From the NCBI RefSeq assembly GCF_010211755.1, contig NZ_PDWR01000023.1:1-60243 (forward strand): a stretch of DNA of 60,243 nt. The letters run 5' to 3'. Made by a program: the position numbers and the translations under genes. Origin of the DNA: Pseudoxanthomonas sangjuensis. GTDB taxonomy: Bacteria; Pseudomonadota; Gammaproteobacteria; Xanthomonadales; Xanthomonadaceae. The notes beneath the pieces were generated by a model. The model worked only from the letters and a program-made list of their open reading frames with translations. It was not told the origin of the DNA and made no database searches. This document shows positions 17,901 through 25,806 of the stretch, one piece after another (position 1 is the first letter of the stretch; the number at the start of each line of letters is the position of its first letter).

Positions 17901-18222
17901 TCGAGATGCCGGTGATGCGCTGCATCGATTCGGCGAGGTTGGTATCGGGGAACTTGCCGATGTCCTCGGAGCTGATCGCGTCGACGATACCCGCGGTGTC
18001 GCGCTTGATGTTCATCGACTGGTCAAGGCTGCTGCGCATGCCGGTGACGACGATCGTGTCGAGCGTCGTCGCGTCCTGTTGCGACGACGGCTGGGTCTGC
18101 TCGGCCGCCGGCGGGGCCTGCTGCGCCTGCGCATCCTGGGCGTAGGCGGGATTGATGACGACCACGCCACCGACGATGGTGAACATGGCCTTCGACTTGA
18201 AGCGCTTCAACTTGCGACTCAT
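14995..18222 (-). CDS. TonB-dependent outer-membrane receptor (large, carbohydrate-utilisation type)
   Basis: 1075 aa. Signal peptide about 1-29 (ends NPAYAQ). A TonB-box-like segment DTIVVTGMR lies at about 54-62. The plug domain has DISSEDIGKFPDTNLAE-like text, QRITGISIERRDGEG and ARGFGPDKNMVTLNGRQ. The rest is a 22-strand barrel ending in Phe (GFRYKF). The N-terminal sequence resembles TBDRs of Xanthomonas and Caulobacter nutrient loci with SapC and halogenase-like neighbours, which import oligosaccharides or other bulky nutrients. The ligand is not deducible. The start follows GAGGAC 6 nt upstream. A 678-bp regulatory gap with LacI-type palindromes precedes it. Confidence 0.93.
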   Translation of the reverse strand: MSRKLKRFKSKAMFTIVGGVVVINPAYAQDAQAQQAPPAAEQTQPSSQQDATTLDTIVVTGMRSSLDQSMNIKRDTAGIVDAISSEDIGKFPDTNLAESMQRITGISIERRDGEGAQVTARGFGPDKNMVTLNGRQIPGADGFGSGGIELGETGSGTRAFNFAQLASEAISGVIVHKTGQADVPSGGIGATIDIQTDRPFNHTGAFATVGVKAVSDQSQVLGSEITPEMSGIFSYTDPDKVWGVGFSASYQKRHGGSVQATENGWNVSRWNGTLPNLRPANAATGYAGGVVENAPQIGQLYSMPNDLRYAFQDFQRTRINSQAVLQFAPSDAFTFTLDYTYSTNEIRQDRGEQTMWLQNSLDHVTFDGDTEVATPIYIRDIAGGGKDFGFEQQHNEQKYKLGSLGFNAVWNVTDRFSLALDAHKTKVSSRPNDPLTGGSSTAFSLAGVAPNRAANNFAQEYWFNGGLPIMSPTLFPTTADAEANTNGTTNPEFPAEQLGSQIMRIWSTRQDSEVKQGRIDGKLDFDAGRFSFGVDSSDVSMHRLNVDGHGHLMTLGNWGVDDAGQVADMTALLGQIDIAGLFNDFNTDGASPNAWWGNASELAQWAQGHCAAGTAPAVWAARCTDPDAPISARVRTLYDSDNLIREKTQAAYVKWDQDFDLGSMPAHVSAGVRYEKTDLESTSVIQVPNAIRWMSNNDFGINLSAEKMPFSEKASYNYVLPNVDFSVDLTEDIKARASWSKTIARAPYGNLYAGPTAGGPSGSVLFGDQYRATGNAQTPSLLPLESNNIDLGAEWYFAPSSFIGVTYWRKKVDNFVGNSVVRENLYGLTDPTSGPDAQTALAFLNSDQCAAQVASTGGTCTADYTTLFTALAMLRNPSTGGLAAYDGTGTQQLAMESQFDILGESDDPLYEFDVNRPVNQRSANLHGWEIGGQYFFGDSGFGVLANYTIVRGDVGIDRASDPSANVFALVGLSDTANAVLMYEKYGWSARLAYNWRDEYLFAANQNGNNRNPYFVEAYHQIDANVSYDFTDHFTVSLEAINLTGEDTRWHARSENQMVRLVDQSPRYMLGFRYKF

Positions 18223-18540
18223 GAACGTGTCCTCAGCAGTGGGGTTGGATTGCCAACGGCATGCCATCGCCGGTACGCGGCACGGCGGGTGCCGCCGTTC
18301 GGCCGCTGGAGGCCGCCACTACCTCCATTCGTGCGGAACACCGACGCCTGCAACGTCTCATCTGTTTGCCCTCCCCTCTCTGCGCTTCGATTGATGGATT
18401 CATCGCCCCAGCCCGGGGCCCCTGCAGGCCGCGGGGCCTGCTCCGTACTTCACGGGGCGCGTCGCCGCGCCCTTCCATCCGTACCGTGCCCATCCGGGCC
18501 CGACCCGGCAAACCCGGCAAAAAAGCCGGGAAAACCACGC

Positions 18541-18553
18541 GACAGCGCTGTCA
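18541..18553 (-). promoter_or_regulatory. Operator-like palindrome overlapping a -35 box
   Basis: GACAGCGCTGTC is a perfect 12-bp palindrome. On the minus strand TTGACA (18553-18548) uses its first four bases, so a bound LacI-type repressor would block the -35 box. A clear -10 box 17 bp downstream is not seen. Confidence 0.5.
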
Positions 18554-18655
18554 AAGATTTCGCGGAACCGGCAAGGCCACCCATGTCGCAGCACCCCCTG
18601 TGCCGGATCCGGGCCCGCGCCGCGGTACGGCGGCGGCCGGGTCGGCAACGAGTTT

Positions 18656-18669
18656 TGATAGCGCTAACA
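18656..18669. promoter_or_regulatory. LacI-family operator-like box
   Basis: TGATAGCGCTAACA is a 14-bp palindrome with one mismatch and a central CG, as in LacI/GalR operators. From memory it differs at one base from the XylR box of Xanthomonas xylan loci (TGGTAGCGCTAACA). It lies 103 bp upstream of the palindrome at 18541, so looping is possible. Confidence 0.6.
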
Positions 18670-18803
18670 TCCAGTGCGGCGGCAGCGTAATCACGCCCGC
18701 CGGGCCTTGTCACCGTGCAGCGCAACAAGAACGCCGCGCACGCACGCTCGGTGACGCGCTACAGCAATTGCCGTGCCATACGCGGAATTTGCGGATATCC
18801 CCC

Positions 18804-18820
18804 GTGGAAATCGTTTCCAC
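18804..18820. promoter_or_regulatory. Third palindrome in the TonB-receptor control region
   Basis: GTGGAAATCGTTTCCAC has perfect 7-bp arms around TCG. Operator-like, but the regulator is unknown. Confidence 0.35.
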
Positions 18821-18900
18821 CGAACGCCGGCAAGGCCCCCGCCGCCGTCGGTGCCCTCCGCCGCCGCCCATCGCAAAAAAATTGTCCGCCGCGTGCCGTC

Positions 18901-19752
18901 CTAGCGTTTCAGCGCGGCGCGCAACGCCGCGAACGGGAAGCGCAGCCAGATCACGGCAGCGACGCCGGCGATCGCCGGCAAGCCGTGCTTCGCCGCGTCG
19001 AACTTGCGGAAATAGCGCCACAGCCCGCGATGCTTGTGCCACTCGACGAACAACGGCTTCGAGCGCGAGGAAACGCCGCGCACGTGCAGCACGCGGATGT
19101 CGTTGGCGACCGCGACCGTCGCCCCGGCCGCGCGCGCGCGCCGGCACAGGTCCAGGTCTTCGGCGTGCAGGCGATAGCCTTCGTCGAAACCGCCGAGCCG
19201 CTCGAACAGCGCCCGTGGCAACAGCATCAGCGCGCCGGAAACCGCATCGACCCGCTGCAACGCCCGTCCTTCGTCGATCGCGACGCCCAGCCGGGCCGCG
19301 CGCGCCGACTTCAGCATCGTCGCGAGCATGCCGACGAAATCCGGGTCGCGCCGGCGCGCGGCCTCGTCGCGCACGCCGCGCTCGTCGACCAGGTCGACGC
19401 CGAGCAAGGCCGCGTCGAAGCCCGCCGCGTGCGCGCGCAGGCGCGAGAGCGTGTCCACCTCGACCATCAGGTCGGGATTGACGAAAGCCAGCCACGGCGC
19501 GCGCGACGCGGCCACGCCCTGGTTGCAGGCAAACGCGAAGCCGGGATTGTCGGGATTGCCGACGAAGCGCAGGCGCGGGTCGGACGCGGCGTGGCGCTGC
19601 ACGATGTCGAGCGTGCCGTCCCGCGAATCGTTGTCGACCACGCGGATCTCGGCCACGCCGCGCGCGGCGCGCAGGCGCAGCAGGCATTCGTCGATGCTCG
19701 CCGCGCTCTCGTGCGAGACGACGACGACGGCGATGTCAGAGGAAGAGTTCAC
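18901..19752 (-). CDS. Glycosyltransferase family 2, rhamnosyltransferase-like
   Basis: 283 aa. GT-A fold: IAVVVVSHES at the start, VDNDSRDGTLD, NPGFAFACNQG and the DxD-like VNPDLMVEVD, then RLHAEDLDLCRRARAAG (catalytic-base region ED). The FVEWHKHRGLWRYFRKF segment near the C-terminus is typical of rhamnosyl-type enzymes of surface polysaccharide synthesis. No signal peptide; a cytosolic enzyme at the inner membrane. It starts 17 bp inside the upstream glycosyltransferase gene. Donor and acceptor are unknown. Confidence 0.88.
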   Translation of the reverse strand: MNSSSDIAVVVVSHESAASIDECLLRLRAARGVAEIRVVDNDSRDGTLDIVQRHAASDPRLRFVGNPDNPGFAFACNQGVAASRAPWLAFVNPDLMVEVDTLSRLRAHAAGFDAALLGVDLVDERGVRDEAARRRDPDFVGMLATMLKSARAARLGVAIDEGRALQRVDAVSGALMLLPRALFERLGGFDEGYRLHAEDLDLCRRARAAGATVAVANDIRVLHVRGVSSRSKPLFVEWHKHRGLWRYFRKFDAAKHGLPAIAGVAAVIWLRFPFAALRAALKR

Positions 19753-20578
19753 GCTGCGGCTCCGGCGGACCGATGTCGACGTACAGCGAGGCCAGGCGCT
19801 CGCGCTGCTCGCGCAGCGGATCGCGCATCAGGAACTCCGCCAGGCGCGCGTTCCATGCCGGCCAGCGCGCGTTGATCGCATCCATGTCGCCCTCGCCCGG
19901 CCCGCCCTCGCCGCCGCGGGCGACGAAGGCGGTTTCGCACAAGGCGTTGCGCCAGCCGAGCCCGGCCAGGCGCAGCGACAGGTCGATCAGCGCCGCGTAC
20001 CACGACGCGTAGCTGCTGGCGTCGAGCCCGCCGGCCTTCGCGCGCGCGCTGCCGCGCGGGGCGACGGCAGGGCCGACCGCCGCGGGCAGCTCGGGATACA
20101 TCAGCGGAAGCGCGGCGCAGGCGCGCGCGGCGCGTTCGAAGTCGTGCGGCAGCGGGGCGATTTCGCCCAGCCGCGGCCACGCCGCGGACTCGCCGGCGTT
20201 GCACCATGGCGTGGCGGTGGCGATCGACGCGTCGCGCGACAGGCACGCGGCCAGCTCGCGCAGCCAGCCGGGCAGCGGTTGCGCGTCCGGCGCCAGCACC
20301 ACCACGTCGAGGCCGGCGCAGGCGGCGAGCATCTCGTCGACGTGCGCGACCTCGCCGACCGGCTGCGGCCGGCGCGTGTAGTCGGCGCGCAGCCGCGTGC
20401 GCCCCAGCCAGCGTTCGACGATGGCGATGCCGCGCGGCCCGGCCTGCGCATTGTCGGCCAGCCACACCCGCGTGCCGGCGGGCGTGCCGGCATCGAGCGC
20501 GCCCAGGCAGGCGTCGAGCGCATCGTCGTCGACGCCGACCGGCAGCAGGACGACGGGCAGCGGGTCGGCGGGGCTCAC
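19736..20578 (-). CDS. Divergent glycosyltransferase-like protein
   Basis: 280 aa. The N-terminus (LPVVLLPVGVDDDALDACL, then VVVLAPDAQPLPGWLRELAA) follows the GT-A pattern, with a DAQPLP segment where DxD would lie. ATPWCNAGESAAWPR is also seen in long GT2 proteins. It resembles the N-terminal domain of two-domain glycosyltransferases in which the next gene would be the C-terminal domain, and the 17-bp overlap with that gene supports joint action. Activity is not assured because the acidic metal motif is weak. Confidence 0.7.
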   Translation of the reverse strand: MSPADPLPVVLLPVGVDDDALDACLGALDAGTPAGTRVWLADNAQAGPRGIAIVERWLGRTRLRADYTRRPQPVGEVAHVDEMLAACAGLDVVVLAPDAQPLPGWLRELAACLSRDASIATATPWCNAGESAAWPRLGEIAPLPHDFERAARACAALPLMYPELPAAVGPAVAPRGSARAKAGGLDASSYASWYAALIDLSLRLAGLGWRNALCETAFVARGGEGGPGEGDMDAINARWPAWNARLAEFLMRDPLREQRERLASLYVDIGPPEPQRELFL

Positions 20579-20643
20579 TGGGACGGCGGCGGGCGGAATG
20601 GGGAAACCGGGGTCAGGGTACTAACTAAACAGGATGGAGGGAA

Positions 20644-21252
20644 TCAATCCCGAGGCTGCTGCGGATCGGCTCGCTTCCGCCGGTTGCGCTTGCCTGGGCC
20701 GATCATGGCGAACAGCAGGCCGGCCAACGCGCCGAATCGATGCGCCTCGATCGCGACGGGGATCCCGCCGCCCGTACGCGGGCGCCACCAGGCCTCCCAC
20801 GCCAGCTTCGCGACGAGCAGCAGCAAGCCGGCGATCGCGATCGCGCCGCCGCGTCGGCGCAGCAGCCATGCGGCCCAGCCATGCAGCAGCCCGGAGAGTC
20901 CGGCGTACCACTGCAGCCAGGGCGCGAAGAGGAACAGGCAGGCGCCGATGGCCGGCATCATCGCCAACGACGCCAGCAGCAACCCGCGCAGCATGCCCAT
21001 CCGGACCGCGACGACGACGAGCAGCGCGCATGCGGCCAGATTCACCAACGCATGCCGCGCGTCGGTATGCGCCAGGTGGCCGGTCCACAGTCGCCAAGCC
21101 TGGCCGGCGCGCAGGTCGGCGCGATCCAGCACCCACAGGTCGAACAATGCCGGCCAGCGCGCGCTGGCCAGCGTGGCCGCGGAGACCGCGAACGCCGTCA
21201 GCGCCGCCGCAGCGACAGCGCGGCCGCGAGCAGCAGAATGCCCAGTTCCCAC
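20644..21252 (-). CDS. rrtA: Rhombosortase (rhomboid-family intramembrane serine protease)
   Basis: About 202 aa from a GTG at 21252, which has AGGGAAG upstream. A CTG overlapping the preceding stop (21201) is a possible alternative start. Rhomboid signature: WRLWTGHLAHTDARHALVNL, catalytic Ser in GLSGLLHG, and His in EAHRFGALAG, with about six membrane helices. Rhombosortases cut the C-terminal GlyGly-CTERM anchor of type II-secreted proteins (established for the family). It overlaps the gene for a protein that carries such a tail, directly behind the secretin gene. The C-terminus is a Lys/Arg-rich tail. Confidence 0.87.
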   Translation of the reverse strand: MGTGHSAARGRAVAAAALTAFAVSAATLASARWPALFDLWVLDRADLRAGQAWRLWTGHLAHTDARHALVNLAACALLVVVAVRMGMLRGLLLASLAMMPAIGACLFLFAPWLQWYAGLSGLLHGWAAWLLRRRGGAIAIAGLLLLVAKLAWEAWWRPRTGGGIPVAIEAHRFGALAGLLFAMIGPGKRNRRKRADPQQPRD

Positions 21253-22103
21253 GGAAACACGCTTCCCTGTCCGCCCGAACGCTTGCTCCAATCCCTGCCC
21301 GATTTCCGGTCCACCAGCCGCACCTGTCCCTCTTCCTTCACCTTGCGGTTGAAGTCGGCGATCGAGGTGTCGAGATTGGCGATCATGTTTTCGACGGCGG
21401 CTTGGAACCCTGCCCGCGCCAACTGGCGCTGCACGTCGCCGACCCGTATCGCGGTGGATCCGGCGTCGCGCTGGTCCTGCCCCGGCGCCCGCAGCAGCAG
21501 CGTGCGGCTGGCGACGTCGAACACCGACGTCTCGACGAAGGTGCTGACCTGGTTCTTCGTCGCCGGGATCGTGTATGCGCCGACGATGGTCCAGTACAGG
21601 AACGATGCGGCCGACTCTTCGGTGCGCAGCACCTGGTCGTAGGACACCAGCGCCACGATGTCGACGCCATGCAGGCGCGCGACCTGCTCCAGGTTCTGGA
21701 AGCCGCCGCCGGGCCGCAGGTAGGTTTCGGGAACGATCTCGATGCGGTCGATGAAGTCGTGGGCGATGAAGGCCTTGCGGACCTGTTCCAGCAGGGCCTG
21801 CTTGTCCGCGGCGCTCAGGCCGAGCGGGTCGGTGCGCGATGGCACGAACATCAGGCCGACCCGCGCGGGCAGCCTGACCTCGGGCACGCCCTCGGTCGCC
21901 GGCTCGAACCGGGTGTCCCCGGGATAGAGGTAATCGACGACGCTGCTGGAATAGCCGGTGCGTCCGCCGTAACCGGAGAAGAAGGAGGCGCAGCCGGCCA
22001 GGGCAAGCAGCCCCGCGGCGGCCGCGAGCGTGCGGATGGCCCGTCCGCACCGTTGCCAGGCGCCCGCGCGGCCACGCGCGGCGTGCGTCCGCGATTCGTC
22101 CAT
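21198..22103 (-). CDS. Rhombotarget lipoprotein (GlyGly-CTERM-like C-terminus)
   Basis: 301 aa. The lipoprotein signal ends LLALAGC. A soluble domain (VGLMFVPSRTDPLGLSAADK...) follows and looks like the rhombotarget lipoprotein family. The C-terminus has SGGQGSVFPWE, a hydrophobic stretch LGILLLAAALSL and RRR, the three-part GlyGly-CTERM layout. The start follows GGGAGGGAACGC. The protein is both lipidated and a probable rhombosortase substrate. It lies 116 bp after gspD and overlaps rrtA, suggesting the pair serves the adjacent type II system. Molecular function unknown. Confidence 0.8.
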   Translation of the reverse strand: MDESRTHAARGRAGAWQRCGRAIRTLAAAAGLLALAGCASFFSGYGGRTGYSSSVVDYLYPGDTRFEPATEGVPEVRLPARVGLMFVPSRTDPLGLSAADKQALLEQVRKAFIAHDFIDRIEIVPETYLRPGGGFQNLEQVARLHGVDIVALVSYDQVLRTEESAASFLYWTIVGAYTIPATKNQVSTFVETSVFDVASRTLLLRAPGQDQRDAGSTAIRVGDVQRQLARAGFQAAVENMIANLDTSIADFNRKVKEEGQVRLVDRKSGRDWSKRSGGQGSVFPWELGILLLAAALSLRRR

Positions 22104-22219
22104 GCGTTCCCTCCCCCACCGCTTCCTGGCCGGACATCCGGCGAGGCGACTATAGCCGATGGCGGCAGGAAGGCGCGGCCCAGGTCCGTGCGGGAACGGG
22201 CGACGCCGCCCGGCCCGGC

Positions 22220-24409
22220 TCACTCTTCCTTCGGCGCGTGCAGCGGCTCCATCGCGCGGAACTTGCGGCTGTATTCGTCGGTGAGGTCGCGCGCTTCCTG
22301 CAGGTTGCGCACGATGGTCGGGGTGATCAGGATGATGGTTTCGCGGCGCCCGCTCTCATGGCGCTTGCTGCCGAACAGGCCGCCGATGATCGGGATCCGG
22401 CTCAGTCCGGGGATGCCGCTGGAGCCGTCGCGCGAGGTGTCGTCGATCAGCCCGGCCAGCATGATGGTGTCGCCGTCCGGCGCCGCCGCCTCGGTCTTCA
22501 GCCGGCGCGTGCTGATGCGGAAGTTGCCGTTGGCGTCGGCGTTGCCGACCGGCTGGCTGATCTCCTGCACGATGTCGAGGAACACCGTGCCGTCGCGGCC
22601 GACGCGCGGGCGCACCTTCAGGATCGTGCCGGTCTCCAGGTACTGCACCTGGGTGTAGCTGTTCTCGCCGAGGATCGGGTTGACCGACACCGACGACACC
22701 GGGATGCGGTCGCCGACGTTGAACACCGCCTCGCCGTTGTTGCGCACGAACACCGACGGCCGCTGCAGCAGGCGCACGTTGGTGACCTGGTCGAGGGCGT
22801 GGATGATCGCGGCGGCGTCGTTCTTGAACAGGGTCCAGGCCATGCCCGGCACCGAGCCGGAGCCCACCACGCCCGAGAAGGTGCTCCACTTGGACGGGAT
22901 GCCGGGACCGCTCACGTCCGGCAGCCCGTTCTCCTGCGCCGCGTTCTCGATGAACCACTGCACGCCGTAGTTGAGCTCGCCGGTCAGCTCGACCTGGGCG
23001 ATCTGCGCCTCGATGTGCACCTGCAGCGGCATCACGTCGAGCTTGTCGATGACCTCGCGGATCGACTGCCACGCGCTCGGCGTGGCGCGCACCAGCAGCG
23101 CGTTGGTTTCCTCGACCGCGGCCACGCCGACCTTGGCGCCCTCCACCTCCAGGGTCACGCTGCCGTTGCCGCTGCTGCGCTGGTTCAGCGACAGCGTGCC
23201 CTCGCCGAGTCCGCCGGAAGACGACGCGGCGTCGCCGCCGTTGCCGCCGAACTGCACGCTGCTGTCGCGGCCGTCGACACCGCTGTCCCGCATCTGCACC
23301 GGATCGGTGCCCGGCATCAGCGACACCGGCGTGTCGCCGCCGGCGCTGCCGCGGCTGCCGCCGCCGAACACTTCGGCCAGGCGGTCGGCCAGGTCGCGCG
23401 CCTTGATGTACTTCAGTTCGTACGAGAACAGCCGCGCGTCGCCGCCGGCGCTGTCGATGCGGTCCAGCCAGTCGCGGATGTCGTCCAGGTACGCGGCCTG
23501 CGGGGTGATCACCAGCACCGCGTTGGCGCCTTCCAGCGGCAGGAAGCGGAACATGCCGGCGCTGGGCGTCTTGCTGTTCTCGCCGAACACCTTCTCCAGG
23601 TCGGCGACCACCTTGGCCGCACGCCCGGATTGCAACGGGAACACGCCGACCGACATGCCGGCCAGCCAGTCCACGTCGAAGATCTCGACCGTGCGCAGGT
23701 AGTTCTCCAGCTCGCCGCGGGTACCGGCCAGGGTGATCAGGTTGCGCGCGCTGTCGATCGAAACGATCGCGTTGGGCCGCGCGTACGGTTCCAGCACCTT
23801 CTTCATCTCGCTGGCGGAGATGAAGCGCAGCGGCACCACCCGCACCTCGTAGCCGCGCGCGTTGCCGGCCGTGCCGCTGCGCACCGGCACGCCGCCGGCC
23901 AGCGCGCGGTCGGCGGGCACGATGTTGTAGCGCCCGTCGGCATAGACCATGCGCGCGTTGTTCTCGGCCAGCGCCTGGTCGAGCAGGGCCAGTGCCTGCG
24001 CCGGCGACACCGGCCTTGGCGTGGCCAGGGTCACCGTGCCCTGCACGCCCGGCGCGATGGTGTAGTTCTGCCCCAGGTGGTCGCCGAGGATCGCCTTGAC
24101 CACGGCCGGCAGCGGCGTGCCTTCGAAATTGAGCGTGACGCTGCCGTTGCTGGCGCCGGCCAGCGACGGCGGCGGCGCGGCGGCGGCGGAACGGTTGATG
24201 ACCTGGCCGGTGCCGCGCTGGATGCGCGCCTGCGGGCCGGAGACGGGCTCTTCCGGCGATGCCAGCGGCGCGGTCTGCGCCCCGGCTTCGGCACCGACCG
24301 GGCCGGCAGCGTCGCGGTGCACTTCGGGAACGGGCGCGCTGGCGCAGCCCGCCAGCAGGCCGGCCAGCACGGCGGCGAACAGGTATCCGGGAATCTGGCG
24401 CGGCTTCAT
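22220..24409 (-). CDS. gspD: Type II secretion secretin (XpsD-like lipoprotein)
   Basis: 729 aa. Lipobox LAGLLAGC at about 20-27, then N0-N3 domains and the secretin core. The core has VPVSSVSVNPILGENSYTQV and VFLDIVQEISQPVG, then the C-terminal AGLIDDTSRDGSSGIPGLSR and PIIGGLFGSKRHESGRRE. It forms the outer-membrane channel. Being lipidated, it may not need a pilotin, as in Xanthomonas XpsD. A Gly/Ser-rich insert (about 370-430) separates N2 from N3. It is the last xps gene, 22 bp after gspN, with a GGAG site before MKPRQIPGYL. Confidence 0.96.
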   Translation of the reverse strand: MKPRQIPGYLFAAVLAGLLAGCASAPVPEVHRDAAGPVGAEAGAQTAPLASPEEPVSGPQARIQRGTGQVINRSAAAAPPPSLAGASNGSVTLNFEGTPLPAVVKAILGDHLGQNYTIAPGVQGTVTLATPRPVSPAQALALLDQALAENNARMVYADGRYNIVPADRALAGGVPVRSGTAGNARGYEVRVVPLRFISASEMKKVLEPYARPNAIVSIDSARNLITLAGTRGELENYLRTVEIFDVDWLAGMSVGVFPLQSGRAAKVVADLEKVFGENSKTPSAGMFRFLPLEGANAVLVITPQAAYLDDIRDWLDRIDSAGGDARLFSYELKYIKARDLADRLAEVFGGGSRGSAGGDTPVSLMPGTDPVQMRDSGVDGRDSSVQFGGNGGDAASSSGGLGEGTLSLNQRSSGNGSVTLEVEGAKVGVAAVEETNALLVRATPSAWQSIREVIDKLDVMPLQVHIEAQIAQVELTGELNYGVQWFIENAAQENGLPDVSGPGIPSKWSTFSGVVGSGSVPGMAWTLFKNDAAAIIHALDQVTNVRLLQRPSVFVRNNGEAVFNVGDRIPVSSVSVNPILGENSYTQVQYLETGTILKVRPRVGRDGTVFLDIVQEISQPVGNADANGNFRISTRRLKTEAAAPDGDTIMLAGLIDDTSRDGSSGIPGLSRIPIIGGLFGSKRHESGRRETIILITPTIVRNLQEARDLTDEYSRKFRAMEPLHAPKEE

Positions 24410-24431
24410 GCCGGCACTCCACAAGGTTTCA

Positions 24432-25178
24432 TCAGGGATTCCTCCGCGCGGCCTGTTCCTGCTGCTGTTGCTCGCGCAGTTGGCGGCGGCGGGCTTCGAT
24501 GCGCTGGCGGATCGCCTGCATCTGCTGTTCGGAATTCATCAGCGGCGCCTCCGCGGCCGGCGGCTTCGGCGCCGTCTGCGAAGGCGCGCCTGCCGTGGGC
24601 GCGGCGTTGGCGGGTGGCGTCGCGGCATCGGATGCCGCCGGCACGGGCGTCACCGCGTCCGCCGGTGCGGGCGCCTCGCCGCCGGCGAACACGCGCAGTT
24701 CCAGCGTGCGCCGCCCTTCCGGCCCTTCCAGCACCGCGCTGCGCGGCGCCAGTTCGGTCAAGCGCCAGCCCGGCAACGCCTCGTTGGCTTCGCCGAGCTT
24801 CATTCGCACCGGTTCGCCACCCTGCGCCGGCTGCAGGATCGCCATGCGCAGCGTGGGCGTGATCAGCACGCTGCTGAGTTCGAAATCGGAAGCCGGCGCC
24901 GCGTCGGCGCCGCCCGCGCCTTCGATGAAGAACGGCTTCGGCCGGCGATCCTCGTCGAACAGCGGGTGCTCGCCGACGGCCGCGTATTGCGGCAACGGGC
25001 CGAGGCGCTCGGCGGCCGGCGCACGCCACTGCGGCAGTTCGGCGGCCAGCGACGGATCGTCGGGCAGCGGGCCGATGCCGCCGCCGAGCCCGGACAGCGC
25101 CAGCACCCAGGCCAGCACCGCCCAGGTGGCGACGGCGCCCAGCATCCAGGTGCGCGGCCCGATTGCGTCAGCGCGCAT
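24432..25178 (-). CDS. gspN: Type II secretion protein N (XpsN-like)
   Basis: 248 aa. One N-terminal membrane helix (about 12-30, LGAVATWAVLAWVLALSG), a periplasmic domain (VLITPTLRMAILQPAQGG, EGRRTLELRVFAGG) and a Pro/Ala-rich linker before a charged Gln/Arg-rich C-terminus. XpsN links the inner-membrane L-M complex to the secretin in Xanthomonas. The position between M and D matches the Xps order. It overlaps gspM by 11 bp. Confidence 0.85.
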   Translation of the reverse strand: MRADAIGPRTWMLGAVATWAVLAWVLALSGLGGGIGPLPDDPSLAAELPQWRAPAAERLGPLPQYAAVGEHPLFDEDRRPKPFFIEGAGGADAAPASDFELSSVLITPTLRMAILQPAQGGEPVRMKLGEANEALPGWRLTELAPRSAVLEGPEGRRTLELRVFAGGEAPAPADAVTPVPAASDAATPPANAAPTAGAPSQTAPKPPAAEAPLMNSEQQMQAIRQRIEARRRQLREQQQQEQAARRNP

Positions 25179-25806
25179 CGCTGCCTCCCGCCGCCGCCGC
25201 GGCGCCCGCCGGTGGCGCGATCGCCGGGCGCAGGTAGCCGTACAGGTCGAAGCTGATGTCGAGGCCGCCGCTGCCGGCGCCCTGGCCAAGGCTGAAATAG
25301 CGTTGCGCCAGCACGTTGAAATTGCCGACGAACAGCCGCGGCGAGCCGCTCTCCAGCGCGTGCAGCACCGCCGCCAGTTCCGGCGTGCCGCAACGCAGGC
25401 GCACCTGCACGACCACGCGCTGGAAGCGCTGGCTGTCGGCCGCCGCCGCCAGCGGCGAACGGTTGGTGATCGCGCAGCTGCGGTTGCCGGGGCTGGCCTG
25501 GGCGACGACCGCCTCGAGCCGCTGCACCAGCCCGGCGGTGGCCAGCTCGGCGCTGGCCTCGGGCAGGAAGCCGGGGCTGCGCTCCGCTTCGCGGCTGGCC
25601 GCGGCGAGCCGGCGCTCGATTTCCGGCGCCTGCGCCAGCTGGGTGCGCACGCGCAATTCGCGTTCGCGCGACTGGGCGATGTCGTGGTCGGCCTGCAGCA
25701 GCGGCACGGTCCACCATGGATGCACCAGCAGCAGGTAGGCCAGCGCCAGCGCCGCCAGCAGCAGGGCCAGCGCCAGCCAGCGGTCGCGGTCAGCGACGGC
25801 CGGCAT
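25168..25806 (-). CDS. gspM: Type II secretion protein M (XpsM-like, GspMb)
   Basis: 212 aa. A single N-terminal membrane helix (about 10-30, LALALLLAALALAYLLLVHP), a coiled-coil-like segment, then the ferredoxin-like periplasmic domain. It pairs with GspL in the inner-membrane platform. It overlaps gspL by 17 bp and gspN by 11 bp. The C-terminal tail is Ala/Gly-rich. Confidence 0.88.
   Translation of the reverse strand: MPAVADRDRWLALALLLAALALAYLLLVHPWWTVPLLQADHDIAQSRERELRVRTQLAQAPEIERRLAAASREAERSPGFLPEASAELATAGLVQRLEAVVAQASPGNRSCAITNRSPLAAAADSQRFQRVVVQVRLRCGTPELAAVLHALESGSPRLFVGNFNVLAQRYFSLGQGAGSGGLDISFDLYGYLRPAIAPPAGAAAAAGGSDAR

Larger units (their letters stand above)
18223..18900. other. 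678-bp control region upstream of the TonB receptor
   Basis: No coding region is supported here. It holds three operator-like palindromes (18541-18552, 18656-18669, 18804-18820), a TTGACA overlapping the first, and a perfect hairpin CCCGGCAAAAAAGCCGGG at 18513-18530. The receptor 5' leader is therefore probably about 290 nt. GC content falls near the palindromes. Confidence 0.6.

Noticed and set aside
14884-18690. A very long open frame on the plus strand opposite the TonB receptor
   Set aside because: It mirrors the receptor codons in GC-rich DNA, has no domain pattern, and the receptor on the other strand is clear.
20600-20625. Fragment like the GGGGTCAGAGTAC motif seen near REP-associated transposases
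   Set aside because: Only a short, imperfect match and no transposase; could be chance.
22238-24862. A long plus-strand open frame opposite gspD/gspN
   Set aside because: Low-complexity His/Ala/Arg/Val-rich translation, typical of the antisense of GC-rich genes.
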